From contig SZWC01000542.1 in NCBI GenBank assembly GCA_023375785.1, positions 119,179 to 183,178 on the forward strand: DNA of 64,000 nt, written 5' to 3'. Within the stretch, counting starts at the first letter, position 1, and every line of letters starts with the position of its first letter. The translations under genes and the position numbers were made by a program. The DNA is from Penium margaritaceum. Lineage: Eukaryota > Streptophyta > Zygnematophyceae > Desmidiales > Peniaceae. The notes beneath the pieces are model-generated. The model made no database searches, was not told the DNA's origin, and was given only the letters and a program-made list of their open reading frames with translations. Shown piece by piece: positions 33,780 to 45,176 of the stretch.

Positions 33780-34345
33780 GCAAGAGAGATTCCTACTCCT
33801 GTCAGGAAGTGGCGTGGGCGTAGGTTACCGCAAGATTGGAGGATCGACAAGGCGGATCCAGGTGCTAGTGCTAATGAAGGATGATGATAGAAAAAATGGA
33901 GTCTTATATAAAATTTGGGTGCTAGAGTGGAAGTGCGTGCACTGATGATGAATTTGCGTGGGTGTAGGCTACCGTAAGAATGGCGGTTTGACCAAACAGC
34001 TCATGTGACTAGGCCAAGGATGATGATGGAACTGGGCGCAGGGGTGAGTCCTTGTCCACTGCTGAGTAGGGGAGTAGAATGTGGCAAGGGGAAGCCAAAA
34101 GCCAACACGCCACAAGAAACCTCCTGCCGGCATGGGTTAAGGTCACTGTGATGGCAGTTGACAAGTGCAGATCCTTGCGCTAGTGCTATTGATGATGAAG
34201 ACGAGGTGGATGACTGATGGAATGTGAGTGAAGGGGTGAAACCACGTGCGCTGCAAAGAAATGGCATAGGTGCAGGTTGCTGCAAGAATGGCGGTTCCAC
34301 GCGGTGGATCCTTGTGCGAAGTGGATGATGATGATGAAGGAGACT
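33780..34345. repeat. Internal sub-repeats of the LARD-like element
   Basis: Three diverged copies of a segment containing GTGGGTGTAGGCTACCG or a variant, then AAGAATGGCGGTT and a GATGATGATGA run, lie near 33805, 33955 and 34262. Related GGTAGGAAG/GGTAGACAG plus GATGTCCT blocks recur near 34675 and 34815. Non-coding; expanded internal repeats are common in LARDs. Confidence 0.5.
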
Positions 34346-35487
34346 GATTAACTCATGAATTAGGTGTAGGGGGCACAATAACATGTGCTATGAAATGGTG
34401 ACAGAGTGATGAGGATGAAGCTCATGATGATGATGATGATGAGATGGATGAGAATGAAGACAGCTGTGAAGACAGATGCTGAAGAAAGGGATGAGGATGA
34501 TCTAAAAGAGAAGAAGCAAATGCAGATGAGACTAATCAGGGTTGATGAAGTAAAGCAGAAGTAGAGCAGATGGGGACACGGAGGAAAAGGTGGTGATGTG
34601 GTAGATGCTGTCAAAGCAGGGAGCTTATCAGATGTCAAGAGAGAGATGCCTTGTACCCCCAATTGGCCCGAGACCGACGGGTAGGAAGACTAGTGATTTC
34701 TGATGTCCTTACGTTGAGAGGAGTTATGATGTAGCAAAGGCGGTTCAAGAGAAGCAGAGATGTCCGTGCTTTAAAAAGAGAGTGACGGCTTCTTCTCTAG
34801 TTGGCCCAAGAGCGATGGGTAGACAGACATGTTGTACCCGATGTCCTGACGACAAGCTGACCTCTTCTGTTGCCAATGGCAATGATGATGCGGCGTGCGA
34901 GGGTGGCTTGTAAGGATGATACAAAGCAGAAGACATGAAAAAGGCACACAATGGTAGTGATGCACATGAAGCTGACGCAGTAGAGAAAGATAGTTATAGG
35001 AAGTGGAGGAGAGCAGGATGGAAAAATGATGTAGGAGGTAGAGGGGAAGACAGAGATCTAACTATGCCAGACAGTCATAGATATTGTTAGAAGTAGCAGA
35101 AGGAAAAGTAGGAATGAGATCTTGTGAGAGTCACATAGAACAAGTTGGCAGAGAAATTGAGAGTAGCAGAGGCGAGAAAGTGCAAGAAGCGAGAAGCTTC
35201 AAAGAAGATAACGACAAATGGCAGTTTCATGGCTTCTTGTAACTGTTGATGGCAAAAGAGTCTGCGGACATTGCCACAGGCGTTGGATGGACGCAGGGCT
35301 TGGTCATGGTAGCAAAAGGCTACCGCAACTTGAGAAGCTATCAAGGTAATGCTGTTGATGTTAGCTACTGATGAAGCTGGAAGATGGAGAGCGGGGACGG
35401 CGATAGACGTTAGCAAAATGGTAGAGAGTAGCCATGGAGGCGAGGAAGCAATGAGGTTGTCAGGGAGAACCAGGAGAAGTCATAGGA

Positions 35488-35500
35488 GGCTTGGATACCA
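35488..35500 (-). other. Primer-binding site of the LARD-like element
   Basis: Minus strand TGGTATCCAAGCC, directly inside the right (5') LTR. It matches the initiator tRNA-Met primer site TGGTATCAGAGCC at 11 of 13 bases. Confidence 0.65.
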
Positions 35501-36158
35501 TATCAGAAGAATGAAAGAAGGTGTGCGAGTGATGAGAAAAAAGAGCAAAAGAGGGGATGGTTGAGGGTGCACAAAAGATTGATAACGGTAGCAAAGAGGG
35601 TTAGAGCACTGCAAGGAGTTTGTTGCAGAAACTAGGAAAGGAGCGTTCTAGCCCAAGGCAGAGTGGTAAATTAGAATGATAACTTGTGAGTGAAAGCTAG
35701 AGCAGAGTATGCAGGCTTGATGGATCAGGTGAAGTGTTGAGGAGGACCGAGTGAGGGAACAAGAGTAATGCAGCAAAGAGGTACCAAGCTGAGAACTGGG
35801 AACGGATGGAGATGGAAGATTTAGCAATAAGCAAGAAGAGCAAAGACGTGAAGGAGAAGCCAGGGAAACAAAGGCAAATAGGATGAGAAGATTGTTCTTG
35901 ACTAACTTCAAGGGAATGAAGATCTTGGATAATACATAGAAGAAAAGGAAAAAAAAACAAAGCAATTGCTTCTGTCTGCTAGACGCACACAGTTGAGATG
36001 CAATCACGGTTATCAAGGGCGGCTTGCCTCTTGGTCCTTGATCGTGACCGATAATCCATTGGAGAGATGGTCAGTGTTAGTTTGGTGTGAAACCTGAACC
36101 TTATTGAGAGCTGGGATTTTCTGATGGATTATCAGTGTTGAGTTCAATTATTCTGACA
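35501..36158 (-). repeat. 5' LTR of the LARD-like element
   Basis: 658 bp, the same length as the partner LTR. It begins TATCAGAAGA (decayed TGTCAG) and ends ATTCTGACA. Confidence 0.8.
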
Positions 36159-37075
36159 CTTATGCAAAATTTATGCCCTAGTTACGCCCCAGTTGCACCC
36201 GAGTTGTGCCCTAGACATGCCCTAGTTTTACCTTAGTTGGACAGCTGCTGTGCCCTAGTTGCATCCTAGTTGTGCCCTAGTTGCGCCCTACTTGAACCGT
36301 ACTTGCGTCCAACTTGCGCCCTAGTTGCACTCTAGTGGTACCCTAATTATGTCCTAGTTATGCCTCAGTTTATTTATGCTTGTGTTGCGTCCTAGTTGAG
36401 CTCTAGTAGTGCCCGAGTTGCTTTTTTGTTGCGCCCTTCTTGCACCCTACTTGCGCCCTACTTGCGTCCTAGTTGCACCCTGGTTGTGACCTAGTTGCAC
36501 CCTTTTTGCTTCCTAATTGCGTCCTATTTTCCCCTGAGTTGGGCACTTGCTAGCCCTAGTTGTACCCTTGTTGCGCCCTAGTCCTGCCCTACTTGCACCC
36601 TACTTGTGCCTTATCTACGCCCTAATATGCACCCTAGTTACCCCCGAGTTGCTCCTGACTTGTGCCGAGTTCCGCCTCTGTCGGGCACTAGCCATGCCCT
36701 CGTTGTGCCCTAGTTACACACTAGGTGTACCCCAGTTGTGTCTACTTGCATCCTACTTGCGCACAAATAGTGTCCTAGGTCATCCGACTTGCGCCATACT
36801 TGCGCTCTACTTGCACCCAAGTTGTGCCATTGTTGCTCTCAACTTACACCTTGTGCTCTAGTTGCGCCATTGTTGCGGCCTAGTTCCTCACTTGTCCCCT
36901 ACGTACTCCCTAGTTGCACTCTAGTTATGCCCAACTTGTGCCCTACTTGCGTCCTCCTTGTACCCTAGTTGTGCCCTAGTTGCAACCTACATACGCCCTA
37001 CTTATGCCCTACTTGCGCCAAATGACGCCATAGCTACGCTAGCTTTGCGCCTCAGCTGGCCATGAGCTACGCTAG
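36159..37075 (+). repeat. 11-bp minisatellite, block S4
   Basis: About 0.9 kb of the same unit and orientation, ending in a marker-like CTCAGCTGGCCATGAGCTACG followed by non-satellite sequence. Confidence 0.93.
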
Positions 37076-38599
37076 CTTTCTATAGAGCGTCGTTTCCCCT
37101 ATGAGCCCGTTCCTATAGCTTGGGGAGATTGGCAATTATTCCGCACCTGTGCCTGTCATTCCCAAGTTATCTTTCCGCAGTGTTGTCCCCTTCCTTGTTC
37201 CGGGCTCATTGTCTCATTGTCTCCACCTCTTCATCTTTCTCTCCGTCGTTATCCTCTGGTTCTGTTATATGGCAATAACATGTGCGTCAGACTCGTTCAT
37301 CAACGTTCAACATTTCATTGCAAGTGAATAACTCCAATCATTGTGCTTCTCCTTTGAGCACGTTTGTGTATGCGGAGAGACCCATGTCAGAGCATGGATA
37401 GTGCCTCTGCACTCGCACATCATTGCCATCTGTTCCGCCTCCAAGGTCTCCAGGCAGCTTCCTACAGTTGCGGCACAAGTGTTTGTCTACTGGACTCTGG
37501 GCTGATTCTCTTTTGTATTCCGCATGCCGCGGATGGTTAGGATGCCATGCGTCCGACCGATGCACGAGCCGAAGTCCTTATCGCTGAGTTTCTTCCCCCT
37601 CTTTCTCCTCTTGTTCTTCTTCCCTCTTTTTCCCTTTCGCAAAAGCACCCTTTCATCCTTGCCCTGTATGGCCCAATTCATCATCTCCATCTTCGAGTGG
37701 GGTCATTCGGAGATCAGACAGATGCTCTCCTTTGTTCTCATCCACCTCTTCCGCGGCAATCACCTCCTTCCTCTTCTTCATCATCCTCATCATCTTTCTC
37801 CTCTTCTGTCTCTACTGCCTCGCGTACTTCCTCCTGCTAATGGGCATAGTCACGTCGTGCTTTGTAGGGCTTGAGTTTGGCAAGACAATGCGGCGCGGTT
37901 TGATGGACCATGTTACCACAGTGGTTGCAGACCACATTCTTTGTGCCTCCGTGCACATTCTCGTTACACACGTGGTAGGGACCAGTGTTGCCCCGGGCCT
38001 CCTTTGGGGATGTGACCCTCCTCTCTAGCCCCTTTCCTCCTCGTGTTCTTTCCTCGGACTCTTGCTGCCTCTACTCCTCAGACAACTGCTCTCCTTCTTC
38101 CTCCCTCCTCTTCCTGGCATCCCTCTCTGCCTCTTCTGTAGCCACGTGTTGCACCAGTTTTGGTGCCTCCGCCACCATCCTCTCATCTGCAAAGATCTCT
38201 ACCATACGGTGTTGAAAGATCTATGCAGCTATCCATCCCTGTGGGTCCGTCCCGAGTGGCAGTTGATTCCTCAGTTGGCGGATGTGTGCACGCCACAAGT
38301 CGGGCAGCAAGAAAATATTGGTGCAGGGGTACAATTTAGTGCCTTTGCCATTCTTTCCTTCCAACCATAGCTGCCCATGGTCTTTGTGGTAGACAGAGTA
38401 CATCTATGGGGATGCTGCTGTCCCTCCTTCCCCAGGGGAAGTTGCAGCGCATAACAAAGTCTTTGACCTAAATACGAAAGGGCATGACTCCCTTGTTCTT
38501 GAGGTCGCATGCACGGTGAGCCGTGATAAAAGCTCGTAGGCACAGTTTGGGCTTGATGAGGTCCATTTGCTGCCCGTGTGCCGTCAGTCTGAGCTGACT

Positions 38600-39450
38600 A
38601 CCTTGTCCCTTTGCTCCTTCCTCCGCTGTTCCTCCTCTTTTTTCATTCCTCCTCCTCCTGGTGAGCTCTGTATGTGCGGATATCCCAAGCCAGCAGGATG
38701 AGCGGCTGCTGAGGCATCTATAGAGCACTTTGTGGTGATCGCTTGATTATGAGCAGATGTGGTGAGAATGCAGTGGCTGCCACACGGGTGGTATTGAGGA
38801 AGTACACTGTCTTCTTCAGCAATTCCATCCAAGTGTTCTCCTCTCTAGCCTCCACCACCCATTCTAGAGTTTTGTGGATCAGCTCCATGAGTCCCTATGC
38901 ATCCGGGTGACATTTTGCGGAGTGCACCTTTCGTGCGTCCCAGTGTGCGAGTTCCATGCAGAAGGCTGCCTGGAACTCTATACCACTGTTGGAGTGGATG
39001 ATGTTGCACCTGCCAAACTTGTAGAAGGTCTCTTTGTGGATGAATTGGATGGCTCCTGCTGCAGTCTTGTCCGGCAAAGGGTGGACAAAGAGATACTTGG
39101 TGAAATGATTTAATGCTGCCACCCAATCCCTCTGCTTGTTCTAGAGCTTCCGCTGCCCATGATAGTCGATGTAAATTCTTTCCATGGGGTCTCCGTAGCT
39201 GACTGGCATGTAGGGATTATGGTACCGCGGACCTGGCCTTGTCAAGTTGAAGCAAGTGAAACACGCCTATGTCACTCGCTCCGCCATACCATTGAGGTCG
39301 TAGATGTGCATTTGCGTGTGGAGCCGACAAGTTAGCTTATTGGCTCCAATGTGGTTGTCGTTGTGGCAGGTCTGCACCACCAGTTTCTGAATCTCTGGTG
39401 GAGGGACCCAAACATCGCGTTTTGCCAGTTCTATGTTGTTCAGATTCTAG
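38600..39450 (-). pseudogene. Ty3/gypsy integrase region
   Basis: The HHCC zinc domain reads CHNDNHIGANKLTCRLH and, about 30 residues on, CFTCFNLTRPGPRY (near 39240-39400). The core follows with MERIYIDYHG, AALNHFTKYLFVHPLPDKTA, FGRCNIIHSNSGIEF and KCHPDAQGLMELIHKTLEW, which are the gypsy-type integrase landmarks rather than copia ones. Integrase would join element cDNA to the genome. The copy is broken. Assignment to gypsy is firm; to which of the two gypsy copies in this block is not. Confidence 0.75.
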
Positions 39451-41143
39451 AGGCAACCATCCTCCCAGATGTACTTCTTGGCGGCATGCACCAATGTAGC
39501 GAGTTTGCGGCAGTCATGGGCGATGCCGAATGGTTGGTGTAGCTCACGGTACAACTTTCATGCAAGTGGCAGGAGTTATTGGTGGTGCGCGGGGTTGCAT
39601 CTTGTCATATGCACAGAAGCTGTACCGTGATGGAGGGAGCAATGGGAGGACCCCCATGGGTGACAAAGCTTGCATCATGTCCACTGAGTATCTGTGCAGT
39701 GGCCTAGACCTGCCAGTCATGTGTTCCCCGCGGTCCTCCTTTGGTTTTTGTGAAAGCTGGATCCGTCCTCTCCTCTCTTCACCTTGCTCATCCATGCCTA
39801 AGACATAGTCTGGGTCCCTCTTTTTCCCTTTATAATTTTTCTTGGCAGATTCTATTCCTGTCCTGGCAGCCGCTACTGCGGCTTCGGCTACCTTTCTTCA
39901 CCTTTCCTCCTCCTTTTGTTGTTTTTCTCACACTGCCATTAGGACCTTCATCTCCTTTTGGTCGTACATGATCTAAGGAGACTGCTCCCATTCATCTGGT
40001 CCCAAGAAGAGCTACAAGAGCCCTTGGTTGCTCAGTTCTCATTCGGTGTAACTCCACTCATCAAGGCTCCGCCGCTGTGATAGAGGTGCCTGTTGTTGAT
40101 TTGCTACGGGTGGTCGTACTAGCCGTTGCCATGGTGTGATTTGATCTTCCCCCTTGGTATCCATGTCCTCCTCGTCAAGCTCCTAGAGATCCAAGCTCAC
40201 AAGATCATGGGGCTTTCTACGGTGGCCCTTCACCTTCTGCTCTCTTTCCGGGTGGACTTTGATTAAGGGTGTCTTTGTCTTTTCCTCTGCTACCTCCACA
40301 ACCTCGCGCAACAGGGATGGCCTAGGGGCTGGCTTCTTTCAAGCAGGCTTTGCCACCTGTGGGGGTCCTCCCATTGCTCCTTCCGCAGACATAGGGAGCC
40401 CTCATATGATAGCCTCCATCCTCTTTATCATTGGCTTCCACTTACTGTCCATCATCCGCTCCACCTTTGTAGTACTTAGTCATTGCTGTGACGTGGATGC
40501 AGACGATCCCTCTTCCTCCCGCTTAGATTTCCAATGTCGCTTCTTCAGCTGCATTTTCCCTTCCACACTCTAACTTTTCTTTTTTGACGTGATTATGAAA
40601 ATGCGTCGGCCCTTCTCTTCGGCTTTGGTATCCATTGCTTCCTGAGCTTCCCTTTGTCCTGCTTCTTTCATCTGCCGCATCTCATTGCGAAGGAGCATGT
40701 AGGCCTTTGCCTCTCTTGTCCTAATATGTGCCTCCTTCCGTCACTTCTATTTGCCTCAAGGTCCCGCGAACCGGATGGGGATGGCCCTCTTGTGGGAAGC
40801 CGTATAGGTATTGCGGCCGATGATGCTACGTCTACCCCAGGGGTTACCATCACAATGGCGAGGTGAGTTTGTTGCAGTCCATTTTGTGGGAGCGCTACCA
40901 TTCCTGAAAAGACACTTATCCCCTCCCGAGCCTCTATATCTCCCTCTCCCATTTGCTGCTTTTCATACACCTTTATTGTCACTTTGACTACTCCAGCTTT
41001 CACCACGGTTTCTGGAGGTTGTTCTTGCCGACCTGTCAATCCCACAGCTGGCAGAGTCCCCACAGGTCCTACAAGCTTGACATCCAACATCTCCTTCCCA
41101 GTTTCTCCTCTTGCCGTTACTATAGGTGTGACGTCCCGTAGGC

Positions 41144-41148
41144 GCTTT
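41144..41148. repeat. Left target-site duplication of A3 (GCTTT)
   Basis: GCTTT here and at 48623-48627 flank A3 exactly, showing that A3 inserted into the gypsy sequence. Confidence 0.92.
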
Positions 41149-41886
41149 TGTTGGATCTGGAGGAGAGAGGGAGTCTTGGAGCAGCGAGCATGTGGGACTG
41201 AAAGGGCATCAGTTGTGCTGAAGAATGGTGGTTAAATCACTCAAAATGATGGAGTACATATAGAGCTAGAGCTTGGGCAAGTCAGCTCTCTCACAAGCCA
41301 CACCACTTAGCCATGGAGGCTAAGGCTCACACACTAGAGTCCACAATCTCACATAAGAGAGGAAATCAGCCCGACAATCAGGCTGACCAGTCACACACGA
41401 CCTAGAGAGCTAGAGAATGCTCTCATGGCACACTCCTAGTGGTCACATCACCCACAAACCCATGGAGAATCGCCATGTGTCCATGGCTAGCACACAAGGA
41501 TCTCACCTCACCTAAAAAGTAAGGTGAGGTACCTTTATCCTAGTCAGCACACTTTGACAAGGCAATCCTAAGACCAAGGACCTTATTGGATATTTCTCCC
41601 ATCAGGTCTTGACCCTGGACCTCTTGCCTTTTTATTTTCTCAGGCTAAGGCATGGAGCCATTGCACATGGCCACCTAGACATCGGCGGTCCATGACCCCT
41701 GAAACTTCGGAAATTCATATCTCCCAATCCGACCGTTGGATCGGGCTGAAACTTGGACCGTAGATAATTTGCCACCTGATCTTTCCAATGGTGAAGACGG
41801 ATTGACGATCGGAGCAGGCATCCGGAAGTTTCCTGGAACTTGCTCCTGTGGACCTGAAACTGGACCAGACGCCTCCTTTCCCAACA
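41149..41886 (-). repeat. 3' LTR of copia A3
   Basis: 738 bp, TGTTGGATC to CCCAACA on the plus strand. The adjoining purine tract (minus strand GTGGGAGAT) at 41887-41897 marks it as the 3' LTR. Confidence 0.92.
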
Positions 41887-41905
41887 ATCTCCCACTTTGC
41901 CGCAG

Positions 41906-42658
41906 TCAGAGTGGGTTGAGTCCACATGCCTTCATGCAGAACTGCTGCTTCTCACGGGTCACTGGCTTAGTGCAGAAATCAGCGACCTGCCTGCTGGTTG
42001 GAGTAAACTCTAGCTTGATAGCACCCTCCTGCACCATGTGCCTGATGAAGTGATATGCGATGTCAATGTGCTTGGTGCGTGCATGGTGCTCAGGATTCTT
42101 GGCGAGTGCGATTGCGCTCTGGTTGTCGACGCGCACAGGAACTGGAACTTCTACACTCCCACTCATCTCCGCCATGAGACGCTGGAGCCAAACTGCTTCC
42201 TTGGCTCCAAAGCTGAGAGAGACGTACTCAGCTACTGTGCTCGAGGTAGCCACGACCACCTGTCGCTTGCTGCACCAGCTGATGGCACCTCCATTCATGA
42301 GAAACACATGTCCAGAGATGGACTTGCGGGTCTCAGGATTTGAAGTCCAATCTGCATCTGTGTAGCTGATGATGCTGTTGTCGTTGCCGTTGTAGGTGAT
42401 GCCGACGTTGATGGTTCCAGCAAGGTAGCGGAAGATGCGCTTCACTGCCTTCTGGTGCTCAGGTCCGGGATTCGCCATGTGCTGGCTCATAGCGCTCACA
42501 GCCTGTGCGAGGTCAGGCCTGGTTGCCACCATCAAGTACATAAGACTGCCGACGGCGCTCTGGTACTTCTGCCGCTCAGCTGCATCTGCTTCTCCACTGA
42601 AGCTCACGAGGTACTGCCGCGTCTCTAGCGGCGTGCCGATGGGTTTGGCCTTTGCCAT
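41906..42658 (-). pseudogene. A3 RNase H region of pol
   Basis: Carries MAKAKPIGTPLETR, AVGSLMYLMVATRPDL, YTDADWTSNPETRKSIS, SKRQVVVATSST and HIDIAYHFIRHMV, very close to A1, A2 and A4. It represents the C-terminal part of the copia pol polyprotein. Confidence 0.88.
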
Positions 42659-42659
42659 G

Positions 42660-43540
42660 CCAAACCGCTACAGGACGTCCTTGATGTAGCAACTCTGTTG
42701 TAGCGAGAGAGAGCGTGATTTGCGGTCACGCATGATCTGGATGCCGAGGAAGTATGACGCCTCCCCGAGATCATACATCTGGATGCGCTCCTGCATCGCC
42801 TTCTTGAACTCCTTCAGTGCGAACATGCTGTTGGAAAGGAGGAGCATGTCATCCACATACACAATGATGATGAGGATCTCATGCTGATGCTGCCAGCAAT
42901 ACACGCTGTAGTCACACTCGTTGCGCTCAAACCCCATGCACTGCAACGCCGCATCCAACTTCTGGTTCCAAGCACGCGACACTTGCTTGAGGCCATACAG
43001 CAACTTCTGCTGCTTGCAAACCAGGTGCTCCTAATCATCCATGACGAAACCCTCCGGCTGCTCCATGTAGATCTCCTCCTCCAAGTCACCATTCAAGAAT
43101 GCCGTCTTGACATCCATGTGGTGAACCTCAAAATCCTTAGCTCTTGCATAAGAGAGGAGCGTGCGCACAGAGGCAAACTTTGCAACAAGGGTAAAAGTTT
43201 CTGTGTAGTCGATTCCCTCCTGCTGCGAGTAGCCCTTGGCGACCAGCCTCGCCTTGTACTTTTCCAGGTTACCATCTGCTCCCCGCTTCTTCTTGAACAC
43301 CCACTTGCACTTGATCACCTTACGCCCAAGTGGACGCTCAGTCAGCTCCCACGTACCGTTGTCCAGCTGCGACTATATCTCCTGCTGCACGGCTTGCGCC
43401 CAATCTGCTGCATCCGGTGCAGCCATGGCCTCCTTGTTTGACGTTGGCTCATCTGAATCTGCTACAACTACGACGTTCATCTGTTCTGGTTTCTGCAGCA
43501 TCCAGAAATGGCCGCGCTCACCAGGCTTGTAACACACCCT
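42660..43540 (-). pseudogene. A3 reverse transcriptase region
   Basis: Contains CKWVFKKKRGADGNLEKYK, RLVAKGYSQQEGIDYTETF, VHHMDVKTAFLNGDLEEEIY and the active-site YVDD (codons 42848-42859), then YFLGIQIMRDR. This is the only copy in the window with the YVDD box readable on complete sequence. Copy-specific damage is not itemised. Confidence 0.88.
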
Positions 43541-45176
43541 AAGAGGGTACTTGCGACCTGGTGCTGGAGCGTTAGCGGGCGGCTGGCGCGGTGCTGCTGG
43601 CACAACTGCTACTGCTGGTGGTGCTACATCTTCCTCCTCTGCTTCTGCCGGTGAGGCTGCTGTATCTGCTGCATGAGACATGGGAGAGTAGAGTGATCCT
43701 CCCACTGTCACAGTAGAGGAAGGATCGGGAGAGAGTGGGTCAGGAAGGATTTCTGCTCCCTCTGTCTCGTCAGCTGCTGGTTCTGCTGCCTCTTCACAGA
43801 TAATGTTGGTGCCGATTACGTTGCTCTCGTTGAAGACGACATCCCTGGAGATGATGACGTGGTCTGTATCCCTCTCATAGAGGCGATAGGCCTTGCTTGC
43901 CACGTCGTAGCCAATCATCAGCATCTGCGTACTCTTTGCGTCCCATTTTTGTCGCTTCTGCTTGGGCACGTGCATGTGCGCAAGGCTGCCAAATGCTCGG
44001 AGATGACCCACACTCGTTTTCTTGCCGAACCACGCCTCGTACAGCGTCATCTGCTCCAGCGCCTTAGTTGGACTGCGGTTCTTGATGTAGACTGCAGTGC
44101 TCACGGCCTCAGCCCAGAAGTCGTAGGTCAGCCGAGCCACGTGCAGCATGGAGCGTGCCGACTCCACAATGATTCGGTTGGCGCATTTTGCTACACCGTT
44201 CTGCTGCGGCGAGTATGGCGCGGTACGCTGCGCCTTGATGCCAGCTGCTGCGAGGTAGTCCTGGAACTCCTTGCTCAGGTACTCTCCACCGCGATCGCTG
44301 TGCAGCGCCTTGATCTTCTTGCCAGTCTGGTTCTCAACCATGGCCTTGAACTCCTTGAACCTGTCAAAGCACTGGTCCTTGGAAGGAAGGAAGTACACAG
44401 CAGTGTAACGGCTGAAATCATCAATGAAGGTCAGGAAATACCTGGAGCCTCCAAAGCTCTGGGTCTGCATCGGTCAACACAAGTCCGTGTGGACCAGCTC
44501 CAACACCTCCTTCGCACGCTCTCCTGCTCCAGAGAACGCATCCCGGTGCTGCTTTCCCTCCAAACAGCCGATGCACAATTGCTGTTCAAAGTTAGAGATG
44601 GTAGGCAGGTCACGCACCATCTGCTTTGCTTGAAGCTGCTGCAAGGCGCTTATGCCGATGTGACCGTAGCGCGCATGCCAGATCTCACCATCTGTTGCCT
44701 GCATCACTGCTGCAAGACTCTGCTCACGCGGGATCTTGGTCGCCCCCAGCAGGCGGTACATGTCGCCCTCCTTCACCGACCTGGCCAACTCCTCTCCTGT
44801 ATCCTTGTTGAGGATGTAGCCATAGTCATCATCGAAGACGACGCGCAGTCCTGTGAATGCAGCATTAGGTACGTACAGCACGCCATGGAACACTCCCACT
44901 TCAATGCCACGCGGGGTCTCCATCCACATCTCCACAATCCCAATTCTTTCTGCATATACCACCCGATCATCACCCAAAGCGATAGGACGGGGAGGGATGG
45001 ACAGCAACTGCGTAAACCACTCCNAACCACTCCTTGTGGTGCGTCAGACTCTTGGTACACCCAGAGTCTTTGTAGCACACCAGATCTGCCTTCTCCTCCT
45101 GCGACATGTCAGACTTCGCCATGAAGAGGCGGTCGCGCACCTCCTTGGCCACGTTCATGTTGCCAAAATGGCGCAC
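43541..45176 (-). pseudogene. A3 protease and integrase region
   Basis: The protease motif KDSGCTKSLTHHKEW lies near 45045-45090. The pre-integrase zinc domain follows (HARYGHIGISALQQ, CIGCLEGKQHRD), then the integrase core (YFLTFIDDFSRYTAVYFL, SDRGGEYLSKEF, YSPQQNGVAKCANR) and a proline/alanine-rich linker. A single N at 45024 marks an assembly join within it. Confidence 0.85.

Larger units (their letters stand above)
32222..36158 (-). mobile_element. LARD-like non-coding LTR element
   Basis: 3937 bp bounded by 658-bp direct repeats (32222-32879, 35501-36158) with TGTCAGAAG...TGACA-type ends. It is flanked by CTTAC/CTTAT (32217-32221, 36159-36163), a five-base target duplication with one mismatch. 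Beside the right LTR the minus strand reads TGGTATCCAAGCC, 11 of 13 matches to the iMet primer site. Beside the left LTR is a purine tract (TTGGGGAG), so it is minus-oriented. The 2.6-kb interior has no recognisable gag or pol, only short open frames and internal sub-repeats, as in large retrotransposon derivatives (LARDs) that rely on a partner. The LTRs are roughly three-quarters to four-fifths identical by eye, so it is old. Confidence 0.75.
37076..41148 (-). mobile_element. Decayed Ty3/gypsy element(s), left part
   Basis: Minus-strand remains ending at the A3 insertion. The clear part is the integrase at about 38600-39450. Below it (about 38000-38400) is a charged C-terminal stretch, and a zinc-finger-like CNHCGNMVHQTAPH lies near 37900. 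Above it, 39600-41100 encodes Lys/Glu-rich coiled-coil-like sequence that could be gag or a linker; I cannot assign it. No LTR was found. It is much broken, with many interruptions. The element continues beyond A3 at 48623. Confidence 0.6.

Noticed and set aside
39530-39808. 92-codon plus-strand open frame
   Set aside because: Overlaps minus-strand gypsy sequence immediately upstream of the integrase zinc domain; no motif on the plus strand.
43859-45124. 421-codon plus-strand open frame
   Set aside because: It is antisense to the A3 integrase and protease, whose motifs are unmistakable on the minus strand.
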